The notes: generated by a model not told the origin, from the letters alone. Shown: positions 17,574-26,804, counted from the stretch's first letter. The stretch is 64,000 nt of DNA from JABFXX01 sp964419605 (GCA_964419605.1 CAYQQM010000002.1:62001-126000); one strand, 5' to 3'. Numbers and translations are program-made.

Positions 17574-18053
17574 CTACACGCGGTACGGACCGCCCGCATG
17601 CCCGCTCCGCCGCCACCAGCTGGCATCGAGCAAATCCGCGATCCGCTCGCGCTGGCCCGGATCCAACAGCCCGTGGACATTGCGCAGCGCCGTAAGCGCA
17701 GCGGTTCGCACATCGCCGAAGGCGCTATCGATCCGATTTTGCAGATTTGCGACCGCAGCGTCGTCCAGCTCGGCGGAGCGGATCGCGGCAGCCACATCGG
17801 CACGCGCGGTATACGCATTGGCCCGAGCTCGCCGCACGGTCTCCCGCAGCTGGTCGAGCTCTGCAACGATTGCCCGTTCTTGCGCCGGTGATGCATCGAT
17901 GCGGCGAAATAGGTAATGCAACCCGCGCCTGCGCCACATGGGATTCCAGCCGTCGTGGTGCCAGCCGTGGCCATCGCACGAATGCCGACAATGACACGCC
18001 TTGCGCAGCGCAAAGAAACCGAGTGCACCAAGTCCGAGAGCGAGACAAATCAT
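17574..18053 (-). CDS. Periplasmic heavy-metal sensor-like protein (Spy/ZraP/CnrR class)
   Basis: 159 aa with an N-terminal hydrophobic helix (residues 1-15), then a His/Cys/Trp cluster (CHCRHSCDGHGWHHDG) suited to binding metal, then a long helical region (about 50-140) with the features of the LTxxQ/Spy superfamily: SPAQERAIVAELDQLRE, and near the end LLDPGQRERIADLL, the second turn motif of these proteins. Family members sit in the periplasm and modulate two-component systems by binding metal or misfolded protein. First gene of the operon with the regulator and the LiaF-like kinase, which supports an envelope or metal stress role. Confidence 0.8.
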   Translation of the reverse strand: MICLALGLGALGFFALRKACHCRHSCDGHGWHHDGWNPMWRRRGLHYLFRRIDASPAQERAIVAELDQLRETVRRARANAYTARADVAAAIRSAELDDAAVANLQNRIDSAFGDVRTAALTALRNVHGLLDPGQRERIADLLDASWWRRSGHAGGPYRV

Positions 18054-18264
18054 AAAATGTCCTTTCCCGACTCAGAATGACCCGCGCGTGTTGCGCAACC
18101 ACGCGACGAATTATGAAGAAACCTTGCGAGCGTTGCCAACAAGCTTGGCTCGCGATAGTCGATGCCAACGAAGATGGCAGGATCGATCTCTTAAGGGACC
18201 TACCGCCCCAACCGCAATGCACGCAAGGCACGACCGGCAGACGAACGAACCATTCGACTGACAA

Positions 18265-19122
18265 CTACGCATCTCTGAACAACACCAATCCGTAGTCGCC
18301 AATGCGTGTATAGCCGAGAGAAAGATATGCCGTTTGAGCTGCGACATTATGTTCGCCGGTGAAGAGAATGGATCGAGTCGCGCCTTCCGATTTTGCGACG
18401 CACAAGGCGCCGGCAACCACGCTGCGGCCAAAACCAAGGGATCGGAACTGTGGGGGAGTCCAGACGGCGCCGATTTGAACGCAGTCCAAATGCCGGGCAT
18501 TTATGTCGCAAGTGGATACGAGTCGGTCCCGGTGGCCAAGGACGAACAGAATTCCGCTCCCTTGCGCTCGGACAACGTCTTCTCTGCAGGAGGCGAGCAG
18601 ATTCGGATGTTCGCGCTCCCCAAGTGCTTCGATGCGATACGATTTGCGCCAGTCGGCGAGGACATCAAGATCATCGCAGCTCGCTCGACGAGCCGTTACC
18701 ATTCCGGCCCGTAGCGCGTCCGGAACGCGCAGGCTCTCTAGGCGAAGCGCGAAAAGCTGTTCACGACTGTGCAGCGACGTCTCTCTGCGATGAAGGGCAA
18801 GCGCCTGCAAGACGTCGGTGACCTGGGGCCATGGGCCGATAACCCCGGCGACCTTTCTTCCCGTCGCGGCAACTGCTTGACGAGCTAGGTCGCCTGATTT
18901 ACTGGGGGCTTGGAGCAACAAATTTCCGTTCCAGCAATGTGCAACCACGCCCGTGATTTCTTCGCGTGCGCAGGTTGCGACATAGGTTGCTTGAAGGGGT
19001 TTTCCTTCGTCGCGAAGACCTGCAGCCGAGGCGTTGGAAAGAAGAAACAATGAGCTATCGGCGTGCTGGTGAAGAAACCGCGTAAGAACCTGCTCGTCGC
19101 CAGGTGCCAGAATCCGGATCAT
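18265..19122 (-). CDS. GNAT acetyltransferase, two-domain type
   Basis: 285-aa protein with the C-terminal GNAT domain (about 140-280): acetyl-CoA loop FRSLGFGRSVVAGAL followed by LFTGEHNVAAQTAYLSLGYTRIGDY, the classic beta5-alpha4 end. The N-terminal half (MIRILAPGDEQVLTRFL...) is a degenerate GNAT-like domain without a clear loop. The substrate is unknown. It stands alone between the metal-stress operon and the MAPEG gene, all on the minus strand. Confidence 0.85.
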   Translation of the reverse strand: MIRILAPGDEQVLTRFLHQHADSSLFLLSNASAAGLRDEGKPLQATYVATCAREEITGVVAHCWNGNLLLQAPSKSGDLARQAVAATGRKVAGVIGPWPQVTDVLQALALHRRETSLHSREQLFALRLESLRVPDALRAGMVTARRASCDDLDVLADWRKSYRIEALGEREHPNLLASCREDVVRAQGSGILFVLGHRDRLVSTCDINARHLDCVQIGAVWTPPQFRSLGFGRSVVAGALCVAKSEGATRSILFTGEHNVAAQTAYLSLGYTRIGDYGLVLFRDA

Positions 19123-19229
19123 CGAACAACTCTATGTTTCGATTGGCTTCGCGGTACGCCGCGTAACCAATGGGGGGCACTCGTTATCCCGAGCATACGC
19201 ATTGGGGGAGCCATCGCATGCATGGTTGT

Positions 19230-19658
19230 TCAAAACACTGCAATCGCGGCCCGCACGGTCATCACCATCAAAATCACATTCGACAATACGAACAACATAA
19301 AGCGCGTGGGAATGTGATTGATCATCGCCTGCCAGACGCTGTGAACTACGCGGACGCCCACGTACGACCAGGCGAGTGCACAGTGGACCGGCGTTGGCTC
19401 GACCCACGCCAAGACTAAGGCCACCGCGTAGAACACCGTGGGGGCCTCCATCAGGTGGTTGTAGTTGTCCGCTTTCCAACGCACGCGGGCCGGCAGCGTG
19501 GCCATCTGCGCGCCGCGGGGCGCACTGGGGTCCAGTCGCATCCTCGCCGCGCGAATTGCGGGCACTCGTGTCGCAACCATCCACAGCCCCATCACGTGGG
19601 TCCATAGCGCAAGTGCGATTACGGGAGCCAAGGCTGCAATGTGCGCTGCGTGAAGCAT
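19230..19658 (-). CDS. MAPEG-family membrane protein
   Basis: 142 aa with four membrane helices, matching bacterial MAPEG proteins (relatives of microsomal glutathione transferase). The family hallmark is RWKADNYNHLMEAPTVFYAVAL in the second helix region, split here for length; the third and fourth helices contain VGVRVVHS and FVLSNVILMVM. The ATG at 19658 gives an N-terminal helix directly; the longer frame upstream has no conserved sequence. Substrate unknown; glutathione dependence is not assured in bacteria. It converges with nothing and is 54 bases from the NTPase gene upstream. Confidence 0.85.
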   Translation of the reverse strand: MLHAAHIAALAPVIALALWTHVMGLWMVATRVPAIRAARMRLDPSAPRGAQMATLPARVRWKADNYNHLMEAPTVFYAVALVLAWVEPTPVHCALAWSYVGVRVVHSVWQAMINHIPTRFMLFVLSNVILMVMTVRAAIAVF

Positions 19659-19712
19659 TCCGCAGCATAGTACCACTACAGCGCCATTGCGGCCGGGCAC
19701 CGCGTAGGCGCA

Positions 19713-20303
19713 TTACAGGGCGCACAACTGCGCGACCATCTCCTCGAGCACGCCCAGCCCCTGCATGATCTTTTTGACGAACGACGTGTGGTGAGGGACC
19801 AGCACGAAGCGCGGATGTTCCGACCATAGCTCGCGAAGTCGCGTGTCGATTCGCAGCGCTTCATCGACAGATTCGATTCGCGTTGGATTGCCTCCTTCAA
19901 TCGAAATGCCGCCCACCGCAGCGGTTTCAAAAAACAGCACGGCGTCGTAACGCTTGAGCTCATCGCTGTGCGTGCTGCCAACTGATTCGAAGAATCCACC
20001 ATCTGGCCAATAGGCCGCACCATCGATCGTGCCGCGATCGCACAGCAGGATCCGATCGGGGTACAGCGCCGCCTGAACGTCTTCAAGGTTGCGCTGCACG
20101 TGATAGATCGCGCACTGGGCCGACCGTAGCGCGTGGGCTTCGCTGGAGCGCGGAAAGCCACCTGCAAACAGCATCGTGGCTGCCTCGGGGACGATCACCA
20201 CGCGTTGGCCAATCTCGCGCCGATATAAGTCGGCGGCCGTCGTCTTACCGCCGCCAGGGCCACCGGTGAGCACGATCCGGCATCGCCTGTGGTCCGTCGT
20301 CAT
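19713..20303 (-). CDS. P-loop NTPase (AAA_28 / NadR-kinase-like)
   Basis: 196 aa with an N-terminal Walker A (GGPGGGKTT, residues about 14-22), then VPEAATMLFAGGFPR, a switch-like LCDRGTIDGAAYW, and a C-terminal tail LVPHHTSFVKKIMQGL. These match the small AAA_28 ATPases, which resemble nucleoside or NadR-type kinases. The role in bacteria is not established. It is divergent from the HTTM gene at 20445. Confidence 0.82.
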   Translation of the reverse strand: MTTDHRRCRIVLTGGPGGGKTTAADLYRREIGQRVVIVPEAATMLFAGGFPRSSEAHALRSAQCAIYHVQRNLEDVQAALYPDRILLCDRGTIDGAAYWPDGGFFESVGSTHSDELKRYDAVLFFETAAVGGISIEGGNPTRIESVDEALRIDTRLRELWSEHPRFVLVPHHTSFVKKIMQGLGVLEEMVAQLCAL

Positions 20304-20444
20304 TGCGATGCGCCTTTCGAATCGGCCAGAACTCCACGTGAACGATCCATATCAGCCGCTACGGTATCGCAACCGATAGCCCCTATCGGCCATATTGCCA
20401 AAAGAAGATGTACATCGCGACAACAGCTGCTATCCACCGGCGGC

Positions 20445-21839
20445 ATGAGCTCGACATCGCTAGGACAACGATTGCGCGAGCGAACCGTCGACGCTGCGTC
20501 TCGGCACGTTGATATCGCATCGCTGGCGGCGTTCCGCATCATCTTCGGGCTCGTCATGTTTGCCGGCATCATTCGGTTCCTCGGTACCGGTTGGATCGAA
20601 AAGATGTACAGCGAACCGAGCTGGTTCTTCACGTATCCCGGCTTTGCTTGGGTTCGGCCGTGGCCGACATGGGGGATGTATGTCCACTACGCTGTGCTCG
20701 CCCTACTCGCGTTGGCGATTGCGATTGGGGTGTTCTACCGACTCGCATGTGCGCTGTTCGTCATCGGGTTTACCTACACCCAGCTGATCGATGTCACCAA
20801 CTACTTGAACCACCATTACCTCGTTGTTCTCATCGCGACGTTGCTTGCGCTGCTCCCCGCGCACGGTGCATGGTCCGTCGACGCGCGTCGCGATTCGCGG
20901 CTAAAGCGGCCGACCGTCCCCGCGTGGATGGTGTGGCTACTGCGATTCCAAATCGCCATCGTGTACGTGTTTGCTGGACTAGCAAAAGCGAAAACCGATT
21001 GGTTGTGTTTCGGTCAGCCGCTGAATCTCTGGCTATCCGCTCGCACCGAGACTCCGCTCATTGGTTCGTTGTTTGCCAGTCACAGCGTCGCACTGGCGAT
21101 GTCGTGGGCCGGATTTTTGTTCGACACCACCATCGCATTCTGGTTGTCATGGCCCAAAACGCGTTTGCCCGCATACGGCGTTCTCATCGTGTTTCACGGA
21201 CTCACTGGCTACCTGTTCAACATCGGCATGTTTCCGCTCATCATGACGACGTCAGCCCTCATCCTGTTCTCACCATCGTGGCCTCGACGACTGCTAAAAC
21301 GCCTCCGGCCTCCGCCGATCTCGCCTGCCCCGCCACCCGCGAGGATTCGACGAGGTACAGCACGCGCCATTGCCACATACGCGCTGATCCAGATCGCGTT
21401 GCCGTTGCGCCATCTGATCTACCCAGGCCCGGTCTTGTGGAACGAAGACGGCATGCGGTTCGCGTGGCATGTCATGATTCGCGAAAAGCACGGCAGCGTC
21501 ATGTTTGTTGCGCGGTTCCCTGATGGTCGCAAGCTTCAAATCCCGCCGAACAACTACTTGACGTGGCGGCAGGAGCGGGAAATGGCAACCCAGCCGGATC
21601 TGATCCTGCAGCTCGCCCACCGCATCGGTGAGGACTTGCGCGCACGAGGTCATCGCAATTTCAGCCTCCACGCGATCGCGAGCGTTTCGCTCAACGGTCG
21701 GGCGCCCGTGCCGCTGATCGACGAGGACGCCGACTTGCTGCGCATCCGCGACGTTGGGCCGCGATCATGGGTCGCCAGACCACCTGTTGGCCCCCCGCAT
21801 TCGACCCGTAATCAATCGACAATACCTACGTTATTTTAA
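20445..21839 (+). CDS. HTTM-domain membrane protein, vitamin K-dependent gamma-carboxylase-like
   Basis: 464-aa integral membrane protein. The first ~310 residues form an HTTM domain: FRIIFGLVMF in helix 1, then DVTNYLNHHYLVVLI, and the FAGLAKAKTDWL segment, which aligns with the region of the catalytic lysine of vertebrate gamma-glutamyl carboxylase (KxxxDW-like). The C-terminal ~120 residues are soluble and include WRQEREMATQPDLILQLA. The ATG at 20445 is preferred because upstream sequence lacks helices. In bacteria such proteins often neighbour imelysin and iron-transport genes, as here. Carboxylase activity has not been shown for most bacterial members; enzymatic role is inference. Confidence 0.85.
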   Translation: MSSTSLGQRLRERTVDAASRHVDIASLAAFRIIFGLVMFAGIIRFLGTGWIEKMYSEPSWFFTYPGFAWVRPWPTWGMYVHYAVLALLALAIAIGVFYRLACALFVIGFTYTQLIDVTNYLNHHYLVVLIATLLALLPAHGAWSVDARRDSRLKRPTVPAWMVWLLRFQIAIVYVFAGLAKAKTDWLCFGQPLNLWLSARTETPLIGSLFASHSVALAMSWAGFLFDTTIAFWLSWPKTRLPAYGVLIVFHGLTGYLFNIGMFPLIMTTSALILFSPSWPRRLLKRLRPPPISPAPPPARIRRGTARAIATYALIQIALPLRHLIYPGPVLWNEDGMRFAWHVMIREKHGSVMFVARFPDGRKLQIPPNNYLTWRQEREMATQPDLILQLAHRIGEDLRARGHRNFSLHAIASVSLNGRAPVPLIDEDADLLRIRDVGPRSWVARPPVGPPHSTRNQSTIPTLF

Positions 21840-21867
21840 CGACGTACAACTTTGTTAAAAATGGAGT

Positions 21868-21882
21868 TGAAATTCGTTTTCA
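21868..21882 (+). promoter_or_regulatory. Possible Fur box before the imelysin operon
   Basis: TGAAATTCGTTTTCA is a 7-1-7 inverted repeat. Its halves match the Fur 7-1-7 consensus (TGATAAT-N-ATTATCA) at five of seven positions each. It lies 20 bases before the imelysin ATG, where repression would block transcription. The surrounding 21830-21890 is AT-rich, unlike the flanking genes. Confidence 0.4.
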
Positions 21883-21902
21883 TTTACTAGAAGGTGCAGC
21901 CC

Positions 21903-23153
21903 ATGCAGTTGTTTCCGGGCCGTTGGGCGGTCAAGCGCAGCGCGATGAGCGGCCGCGTCGCCGTCCGGCCAGGACGCTCGATACTCCTCGCGGCGCTAAT
22001 CGGCTCCTCTGCCATGTCAGCGTGCAGCGGATCCGGAACGAAGCCTGACGTACCGGCGGACGGCTTCGATCGCCGCGCCATGCTCCAACACGTGAGCGCA
22101 AACGTGTTGCTCCCCATCCAAGCGACGTTTGATGCCAAAGCGGCGGTGTTGCCCGAAGCGATCGAAGCGCATTGTAATGCGCTCGATCAGGGTGATGCCA
22201 ACGCCAAGCGCGCCGGCGTTGTCACGGCGTGGAGCGAGGCGATCGACGCCTGGCAGTTTGCGGACGCGGTTCTCATCGGGCCCGCGGCGATGAATACGAA
22301 GGATCTGCGCGCCAAAATTTACGCCTGGCCGCTCGTCGCGCCATGTGGTCTTGACCGCGATACCGCATCGCGATGGGCCAACCCAGCCTCGTACGAGGTC
22401 GCAAAGCAACCTCCGAACGAGCGGTCGCTCGCGGCGATCGAATACCTTCTTTTCAACACGGATTTCTCTCACACATGCCCCATGGAACCGGCCGGTTGGA
22501 GCGCACTGGGCCCAGATGTTCCACGAGCGCGCTGCAGGCACGCCCTCGACCTGGCTCGCGATGTGGCCGCGCGAGGCGCCGAGCTTCACACGGCGTGGCG
22601 CGCCGATGGCGGTAACTACGTCGGGGAATTGGCTCTCGCCGGCGACCGTGCCTCGTCGATCCCAACCGCGCAAGAAGCGGTGAACCGAGTGAGCGACGGC
22701 TTGTTCTTCGTCGATCGCGTGGTCAAAGACATGAAGCTCGCCGAAGCGGCCGGCATCGCAGCAAACGTGTGCAATTCCGTCCAAACTCCCTGCTTGCAAG
22801 AAGTAGAGCTGCGTTACTCGGATCGGCTCAGCTTCGCGATCCGCGCCAATCTTCGGGCGCTTCACCAAGCCTTTACAGGCAAGACTGCTGCAGGAGACGG
22901 GCCTAGCTTTGATGATTTTCTACGCGCCGTTGGACAGCCCGAGCTCGCCGACCGAATGACGGCTAACCTCGACGCTGCGATCGAAAAGGCCGACGCCCTG
23001 CCCGCTAGCTTCCTAACCGCGTTGCAGATCAACTACTCGGCCATTGTGGCGACACACACCGCGGTGACCGCCTTCACCAACGATTTGAAGAGCCAGTTCT
23101 TGACCGTGCTGGCCCTGGACATTCCCGACGATGTGGCGGCCGATAACGATTAA
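21903..23153 (+). CDS. Imelysin-family lipoprotein (IrpA-like)
   Basis: 416-aa lipoprotein: signal peptide with the lipobox MSAC (Cys at about residue 41), then a helical imelysin domain (about 60-400), the family linked to iron uptake and induced by iron starvation. The family motif GxHxxE is altered: the equivalent stretch reads SLAAIEYLLFN, keeping the Glu but losing the Gly and His. The ATG at 21903 has AGAAGG (21889-21894) eight bases upstream; a GTG at 21894 is less likely. Its end overlaps the TonB receptor by 23 bases. Ligand unknown; imelysin proteases are a misnomer for this group. Confidence 0.88.
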   Translation: MQLFPGRWAVKRSAMSGRVAVRPGRSILLAALIGSSAMSACSGSGTKPDVPADGFDRRAMLQHVSANVLLPIQATFDAKAAVLPEAIEAHCNALDQGDANAKRAGVVTAWSEAIDAWQFADAVLIGPAAMNTKDLRAKIYAWPLVAPCGLDRDTASRWANPASYEVAKQPPNERSLAAIEYLLFNTDFSHTCPMEPAGWSALGPDVPRARCRHALDLARDVAARGAELHTAWRADGGNYVGELALAGDRASSIPTAQEAVNRVSDGLFFVDRVVKDMKLAEAAGIAANVCNSVQTPCLQEVELRYSDRLSFAIRANLRALHQAFTGKTAAGDGPSFDDFLRAVGQPELADRMTANLDAAIEKADALPASFLTALQINYSAIVATHTAVTAFTNDLKSQFLTVLALDIPDDVAADND

Positions 23154-25380
23154 CTTCAGAGCGTCGCGTTGGCTGTCTATCTGGCTCGCAACCGCGTCGC
23201 TGAATAGCGGCGTCGCAGCCGCCGATGTTTCTGACGGTTCCGCCCCGGCACCAGAGCCTGCCGAGGCAATAGCGATTGCATCGGACGACGCCGAGGCCAG
23301 CGAGACCATCGAAGTAGTCGACCGCGCCCCGGCCGGGGCCCATACCGAGCTGACTCAAGACGTTCTCGAGCGCAACGAGTACGACGATCTGCACAAAGTG
23401 CTGCGCGGCGTTGCCGGAGTGTACCTGCGCGACGAAGACGGCTATGGGTTGCGCCCCAACATCGGCATGCGCGGCGTCGCTGCGGATCGAAGCGCGAAGA
23501 TTACGCTCATGGAGGACGGCGTGCTTGTCGCGCCCGCTCCTTACACCGCCCCAGCAGCGTATTTCACGCCCCTCGTTACACGGTTGTCGCGCATCGAAAT
23601 CACCAAAGGGCCGGCGGCGATCCAATACGGGCCAAGTACCGTCGGCGGCGCTGTCAACATGATCGGCGAACCGTTCCCCACCGAGCGCGCGGCGTACGTC
23701 GATGTCGCGGGTGGCAGCGACATGTACGGCAAAGTTCACGCGCGCGCGGCCGAGCGCCGCGAACGCTGGGGCGTGATGGCCGAATATGTCCGGCTACAAA
23801 GCCGCGGATTCAAGGAGCTCGACGGGGGTGGCCCTACTGGATTCGACAAAGACGACGTTCAGCTGACCGCGCGGCTGTCGTCGTCGCCATCAGCAGCAGC
23901 GTATCAGGTGCTCGACGTGCGGGCCGGCTACGGCGCCGAGACATCACACGAAACCTACACCGGGCTCAGCGACGCCGACTTTGCGACCCGTCCGCAGCGC
24001 CGCTACCGCGGGTCGCAACTCGACACCATGCACTGGAACCATTGGCGGTTTCGCGCCACGCACCGGATCGACCTCGCCGCCACCACGCGCCTCGAGACCA
24101 CTGGATATCGCCATCGGTTTCACCGCACGTGGGGCAAAGTCGACGGCTTCGTCGGTCAGCGCGACTTCTACTCGCTCCTCGCATCGCCGACTTCGGGCGC
24201 CAATGCCGTATTTTATTCGATCTTGAACGGCCAAGCAGACTCCGCGACGCTCGAAGAGCAACTCATTCTCGGCACCAACGATCGCCGCTTCACGTCGCAG
24301 GGCATTCAATCGGTTCTGGCCAGCGAGCAAACCACCGGACCTGTCCGCCACCACATCGACGCAGGCGTGCGCATCCATTTCGACCGTGCCGACCGGCGCC
24401 GTTACGAAGATGCGTACAACATGCTGGGTGGCTCGCTGATGAGCGCCGAACGCCCCCGCGACCTCGTGCTCGACACTCGCGATGAAACGATCGCGTTTGC
24501 AGCCCACGCGCAAGATCGGCTTCATTTCAAGAATCTCGAGCTGTCTCTCGGCGCGCGCGTCGAACTCATCGACTACCGATCGTTCGACCACATGACCATG
24601 CAGCTTCACAACGGCAACTACGCCGTCGTGATTCCAGGTGCAGGTATCGAGTACCACGCCACAGACCGCCTCACAGCGCTGGTAGGCGTCCACCGCGGCT
24701 TCGTGCCGGTCGCACCGTCGGCAAGCGCGAGCGTCAGACCCGAGTCGAGCGTCAACTACGAAGCTGGGGCGCGGTGGAGCGACGCCAACCTAAACGCCCA
24801 TGTCATTGGTTTTTTCAGCGACTACTCCAACCTGAAAGGCTCGTGCTCCCTCGCTGCCGGCTGCACCCAAGCTCAGGAAGGTCAGGAATTCAACGGCGGG
24901 CGCGTGTTTGCGTACGGAACCGAAGCGCAGCTCGCCCTCCAAGTTCCGATTGCAAAGCGCATCGCGGCCCCCATCTACGCCGCGTATACGTTCACGCGCT
25001 CGAGCTTTCGCACCGGATTTTCCTCCGAATTTGCCGGCTGGGGAAATGTCCATGTTGGCGACGAGCTCCCATACCTTCCTCAGCAACTACTGTCGTTGGG
25101 CGGTGGGCTCAATATTCGCAACTACGAGGTCGCCGCCACCGTTCGTTACCAAAGCGAAGCGCGCGATGTCGCCGGACAGGGCTCCATCCCCGATCAGGCT
25201 CGACTCGCGCCGCTATTTACGATCGACCTTTCGGCACATGCGCGATTACACGCGCTAGCTGAGCTGTATGCCACGTGCAGCAACTTGCTCGATGAGCAAG
25301 TCATCATCTCGCGCCGTCCCTACGGCGCGAGACCTAACCCTCCTCGCATGATTTTCGTTGGCTACAAAGCGAGGTTCTAA
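23131..25380 (+). CDS. TonB-dependent outer-membrane receptor (FecA-like)
   Basis: 749 aa. A signal peptide ends near GVAAA. There is no N-terminal signalling domain; a TonB-box-like segment (ETIEVVD) is followed by the plug domain (about 75-185), with GVYLRDEDGYGLRPNIGMRG and RIEITKGPAAIQYG, then a 22-strand barrel ending in a C-terminal Phe (VGYKARF). The plug signature GLRPNIGMRG resembles FecA-type receptors for iron(III) citrate or similar. The 23-base overlap with the imelysin gene indicates coupled translation. The substrate is probably an iron complex, given the neighbours. Confidence 0.92.
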   Translation: MWRPITINFRASRWLSIWLATASLNSGVAAADVSDGSAPAPEPAEAIAIASDDAEASETIEVVDRAPAGAHTELTQDVLERNEYDDLHKVLRGVAGVYLRDEDGYGLRPNIGMRGVAADRSAKITLMEDGVLVAPAPYTAPAAYFTPLVTRLSRIEITKGPAAIQYGPSTVGGAVNMIGEPFPTERAAYVDVAGGSDMYGKVHARAAERRERWGVMAEYVRLQSRGFKELDGGGPTGFDKDDVQLTARLSSSPSAAAYQVLDVRAGYGAETSHETYTGLSDADFATRPQRRYRGSQLDTMHWNHWRFRATHRIDLAATTRLETTGYRHRFHRTWGKVDGFVGQRDFYSLLASPTSGANAVFYSILNGQADSATLEEQLILGTNDRRFTSQGIQSVLASEQTTGPVRHHIDAGVRIHFDRADRRRYEDAYNMLGGSLMSAERPRDLVLDTRDETIAFAAHAQDRLHFKNLELSLGARVELIDYRSFDHMTMQLHNGNYAVVIPGAGIEYHATDRLTALVGVHRGFVPVAPSASASVRPESSVNYEAGARWSDANLNAHVIGFFSDYSNLKGSCSLAAGCTQAQEGQEFNGGRVFAYGTEAQLALQVPIAKRIAAPIYAAYTFTRSSFRTGFSSEFAGWGNVHVGDELPYLPQQLLSLGGGLNIRNYEVAATVRYQSEARDVAGQGSIPDQARLAPLFTIDLSAHARLHALAELYATCSNLLDEQVIISRRPYGARPNPPRMIFVGYKARF

Positions 25381-25388
25381 AGGACTGT

Positions 25389-26804
25389 ATGAAACGACTT
25401 CTGTGTACATCTCTCTCTCTCATCGCCGCATGCGGCGACGGCACTCAATCCGGACCCAATGGACCGTCGACGCCCGACGCGCCGATGTCACCCGATGCAC
25501 CCACGTTTGTGCCTCCGAACGCTGTGAAGGTACCGATCTCCGCCGTGGGAAACGACCGTCTGCTCGGTGTCGCCGCCGTACCAAGCGGCGGGTTCGTCGC
25601 TGTTGGCTTTTCTGCTCCCAGTTTCGAACCCACATCGGACCGCGAACTCGTCCTCGTCAAGTTGACCGCGACAGGTGCACTTGACACGTCTTTTGGAGCT
25701 GGCGACGGTATCGCCACGCTCAACGCGCAGGTCGGCGGCAATGCCGAGCAGTGGCGCGGCATCGCCGTTCAGCCGAGCGGTAAGATCGTCGTCAGCGGCG
25801 TCGTCGAAGACGAAGTAACGGCAACCGATCGCGACATCGTCATCGCGCGCTTTTCCGCCGATGGCGTCCTCGATGCAAGCTTCGGAGTTGCCGGCATCAC
25901 CCGACTCGACCTCAGCACTGCGGTAGGCGGCATGATGGGAACGGACTCGACGTGGGGTCTCGCCACGGACTCCAACGGGCTCCTGTACGTGCACGCCGGC
26001 CAGCGCGCCGACGGCGTGGACAGCGGCGGCAATCCGCTAACCGACACCGATTTTGTCGTTCTTCGACTGACCGTCGACGGAGCAGTCGACACCGCCTTCG
26101 GCACTGGCGGCAAGTTTGTCCTCGACATCCAGCGCTCCAACGCCAGCGTCCGCGGCATCTCGGTTCTTGGCGATGGCAAGCTCCTCGCTTACGGCTATGC
26201 AAGCTCTGTCTCGACCGGCAACACCGTCCAACCGGTCATCTACCGACTTACACCCGCCGGCACCCTCGACGCAACGTTCGCCACCGGTGGTCTGTTCCAC
26301 GAAGTTGTGCTCACTGCGCAAACCGAAGTCTACAGCGTGGCTGTCCATCCCAACGGCAAGATCGTCACCGCCGGTTACGGCCGCAACGACCCCGCCGGAA
26401 CCAACGACTGGATCTCGCTTCGCCTCACCGCCAACGGTGCGCTCGAACCGACGTGGGCCAACGGCGGCAAGTATCTGCTCGACGTAACCGGCGCAAACAT
26501 CGCCGACAACTGCCGCCATGCCATCGCACTTCCGAACGGCCGCACAGCGCTCCTCGGCAGCGGCGGCCCACCAAACGCCACCTCCGACGCCTACATCGTC
26601 ATTCTCGACGACACCGGCAAACCAGACCCCGCGTTCGGCAGCGGCATCTTGAAGTACGAACTCGGGGGCAACGACGCATTCTTCAGCGGCGCACTCTCCG
26701 CCGATCGCAAGCACCTGCTCGCCACAGGCTTCAAAGGCGGCGGCGAAACGCCGACCGCCACAGCCAACGACGATGCGCACGTCGCATCGCTTGCGCTCGA
26801 ATAG
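25389..26804 (+). CDS. Delta-60 repeat lipoprotein
   Basis: 471 aa starting with a lipoprotein signal (LSLIAAC, Cys15) and a Pro/Asp-rich linker. The rest consists of about seven delta-60 repeats of roughly 55 residues, each with the pattern VQPSGKIVVSG...FSADGVLDASFG, predicted to fold as a beta-propeller. Such proteins are common in Myxococcota and are surface-exposed; function is unknown. It starts eight bases after the TonB receptor stop, so it belongs to the same transcript and may be a surface partner of the receptor. Confidence 0.88.
   Translation: MKRLLCTSLSLIAACGDGTQSGPNGPSTPDAPMSPDAPTFVPPNAVKVPISAVGNDRLLGVAAVPSGGFVAVGFSAPSFEPTSDRELVLVKLTATGALDTSFGAGDGIATLNAQVGGNAEQWRGIAVQPSGKIVVSGVVEDEVTATDRDIVIARFSADGVLDASFGVAGITRLDLSTAVGGMMGTDSTWGLATDSNGLLYVHAGQRADGVDSGGNPLTDTDFVVLRLTVDGAVDTAFGTGGKFVLDIQRSNASVRGISVLGDGKLLAYGYASSVSTGNTVQPVIYRLTPAGTLDATFATGGLFHEVVLTAQTEVYSVAVHPNGKIVTAGYGRNDPAGTNDWISLRLTANGALEPTWANGGKYLLDVTGANIADNCRHAIALPNGRTALLGSGGPPNATSDAYIVILDDTGKPDPAFGSGILKYELGGNDAFFSGALSADRKHLLATGFKGGGETPTATANDDAHVASLALE

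Noticed and set aside
18113..18295. 60-aa plus-strand frame containing DANEDGRIDLL, similar to an EF-hand loop
   Set aside because: Only one loop without a paired helix-loop-helix, no ribosome site, and its end runs antisense into the acetyltransferase gene. Treated as chance.
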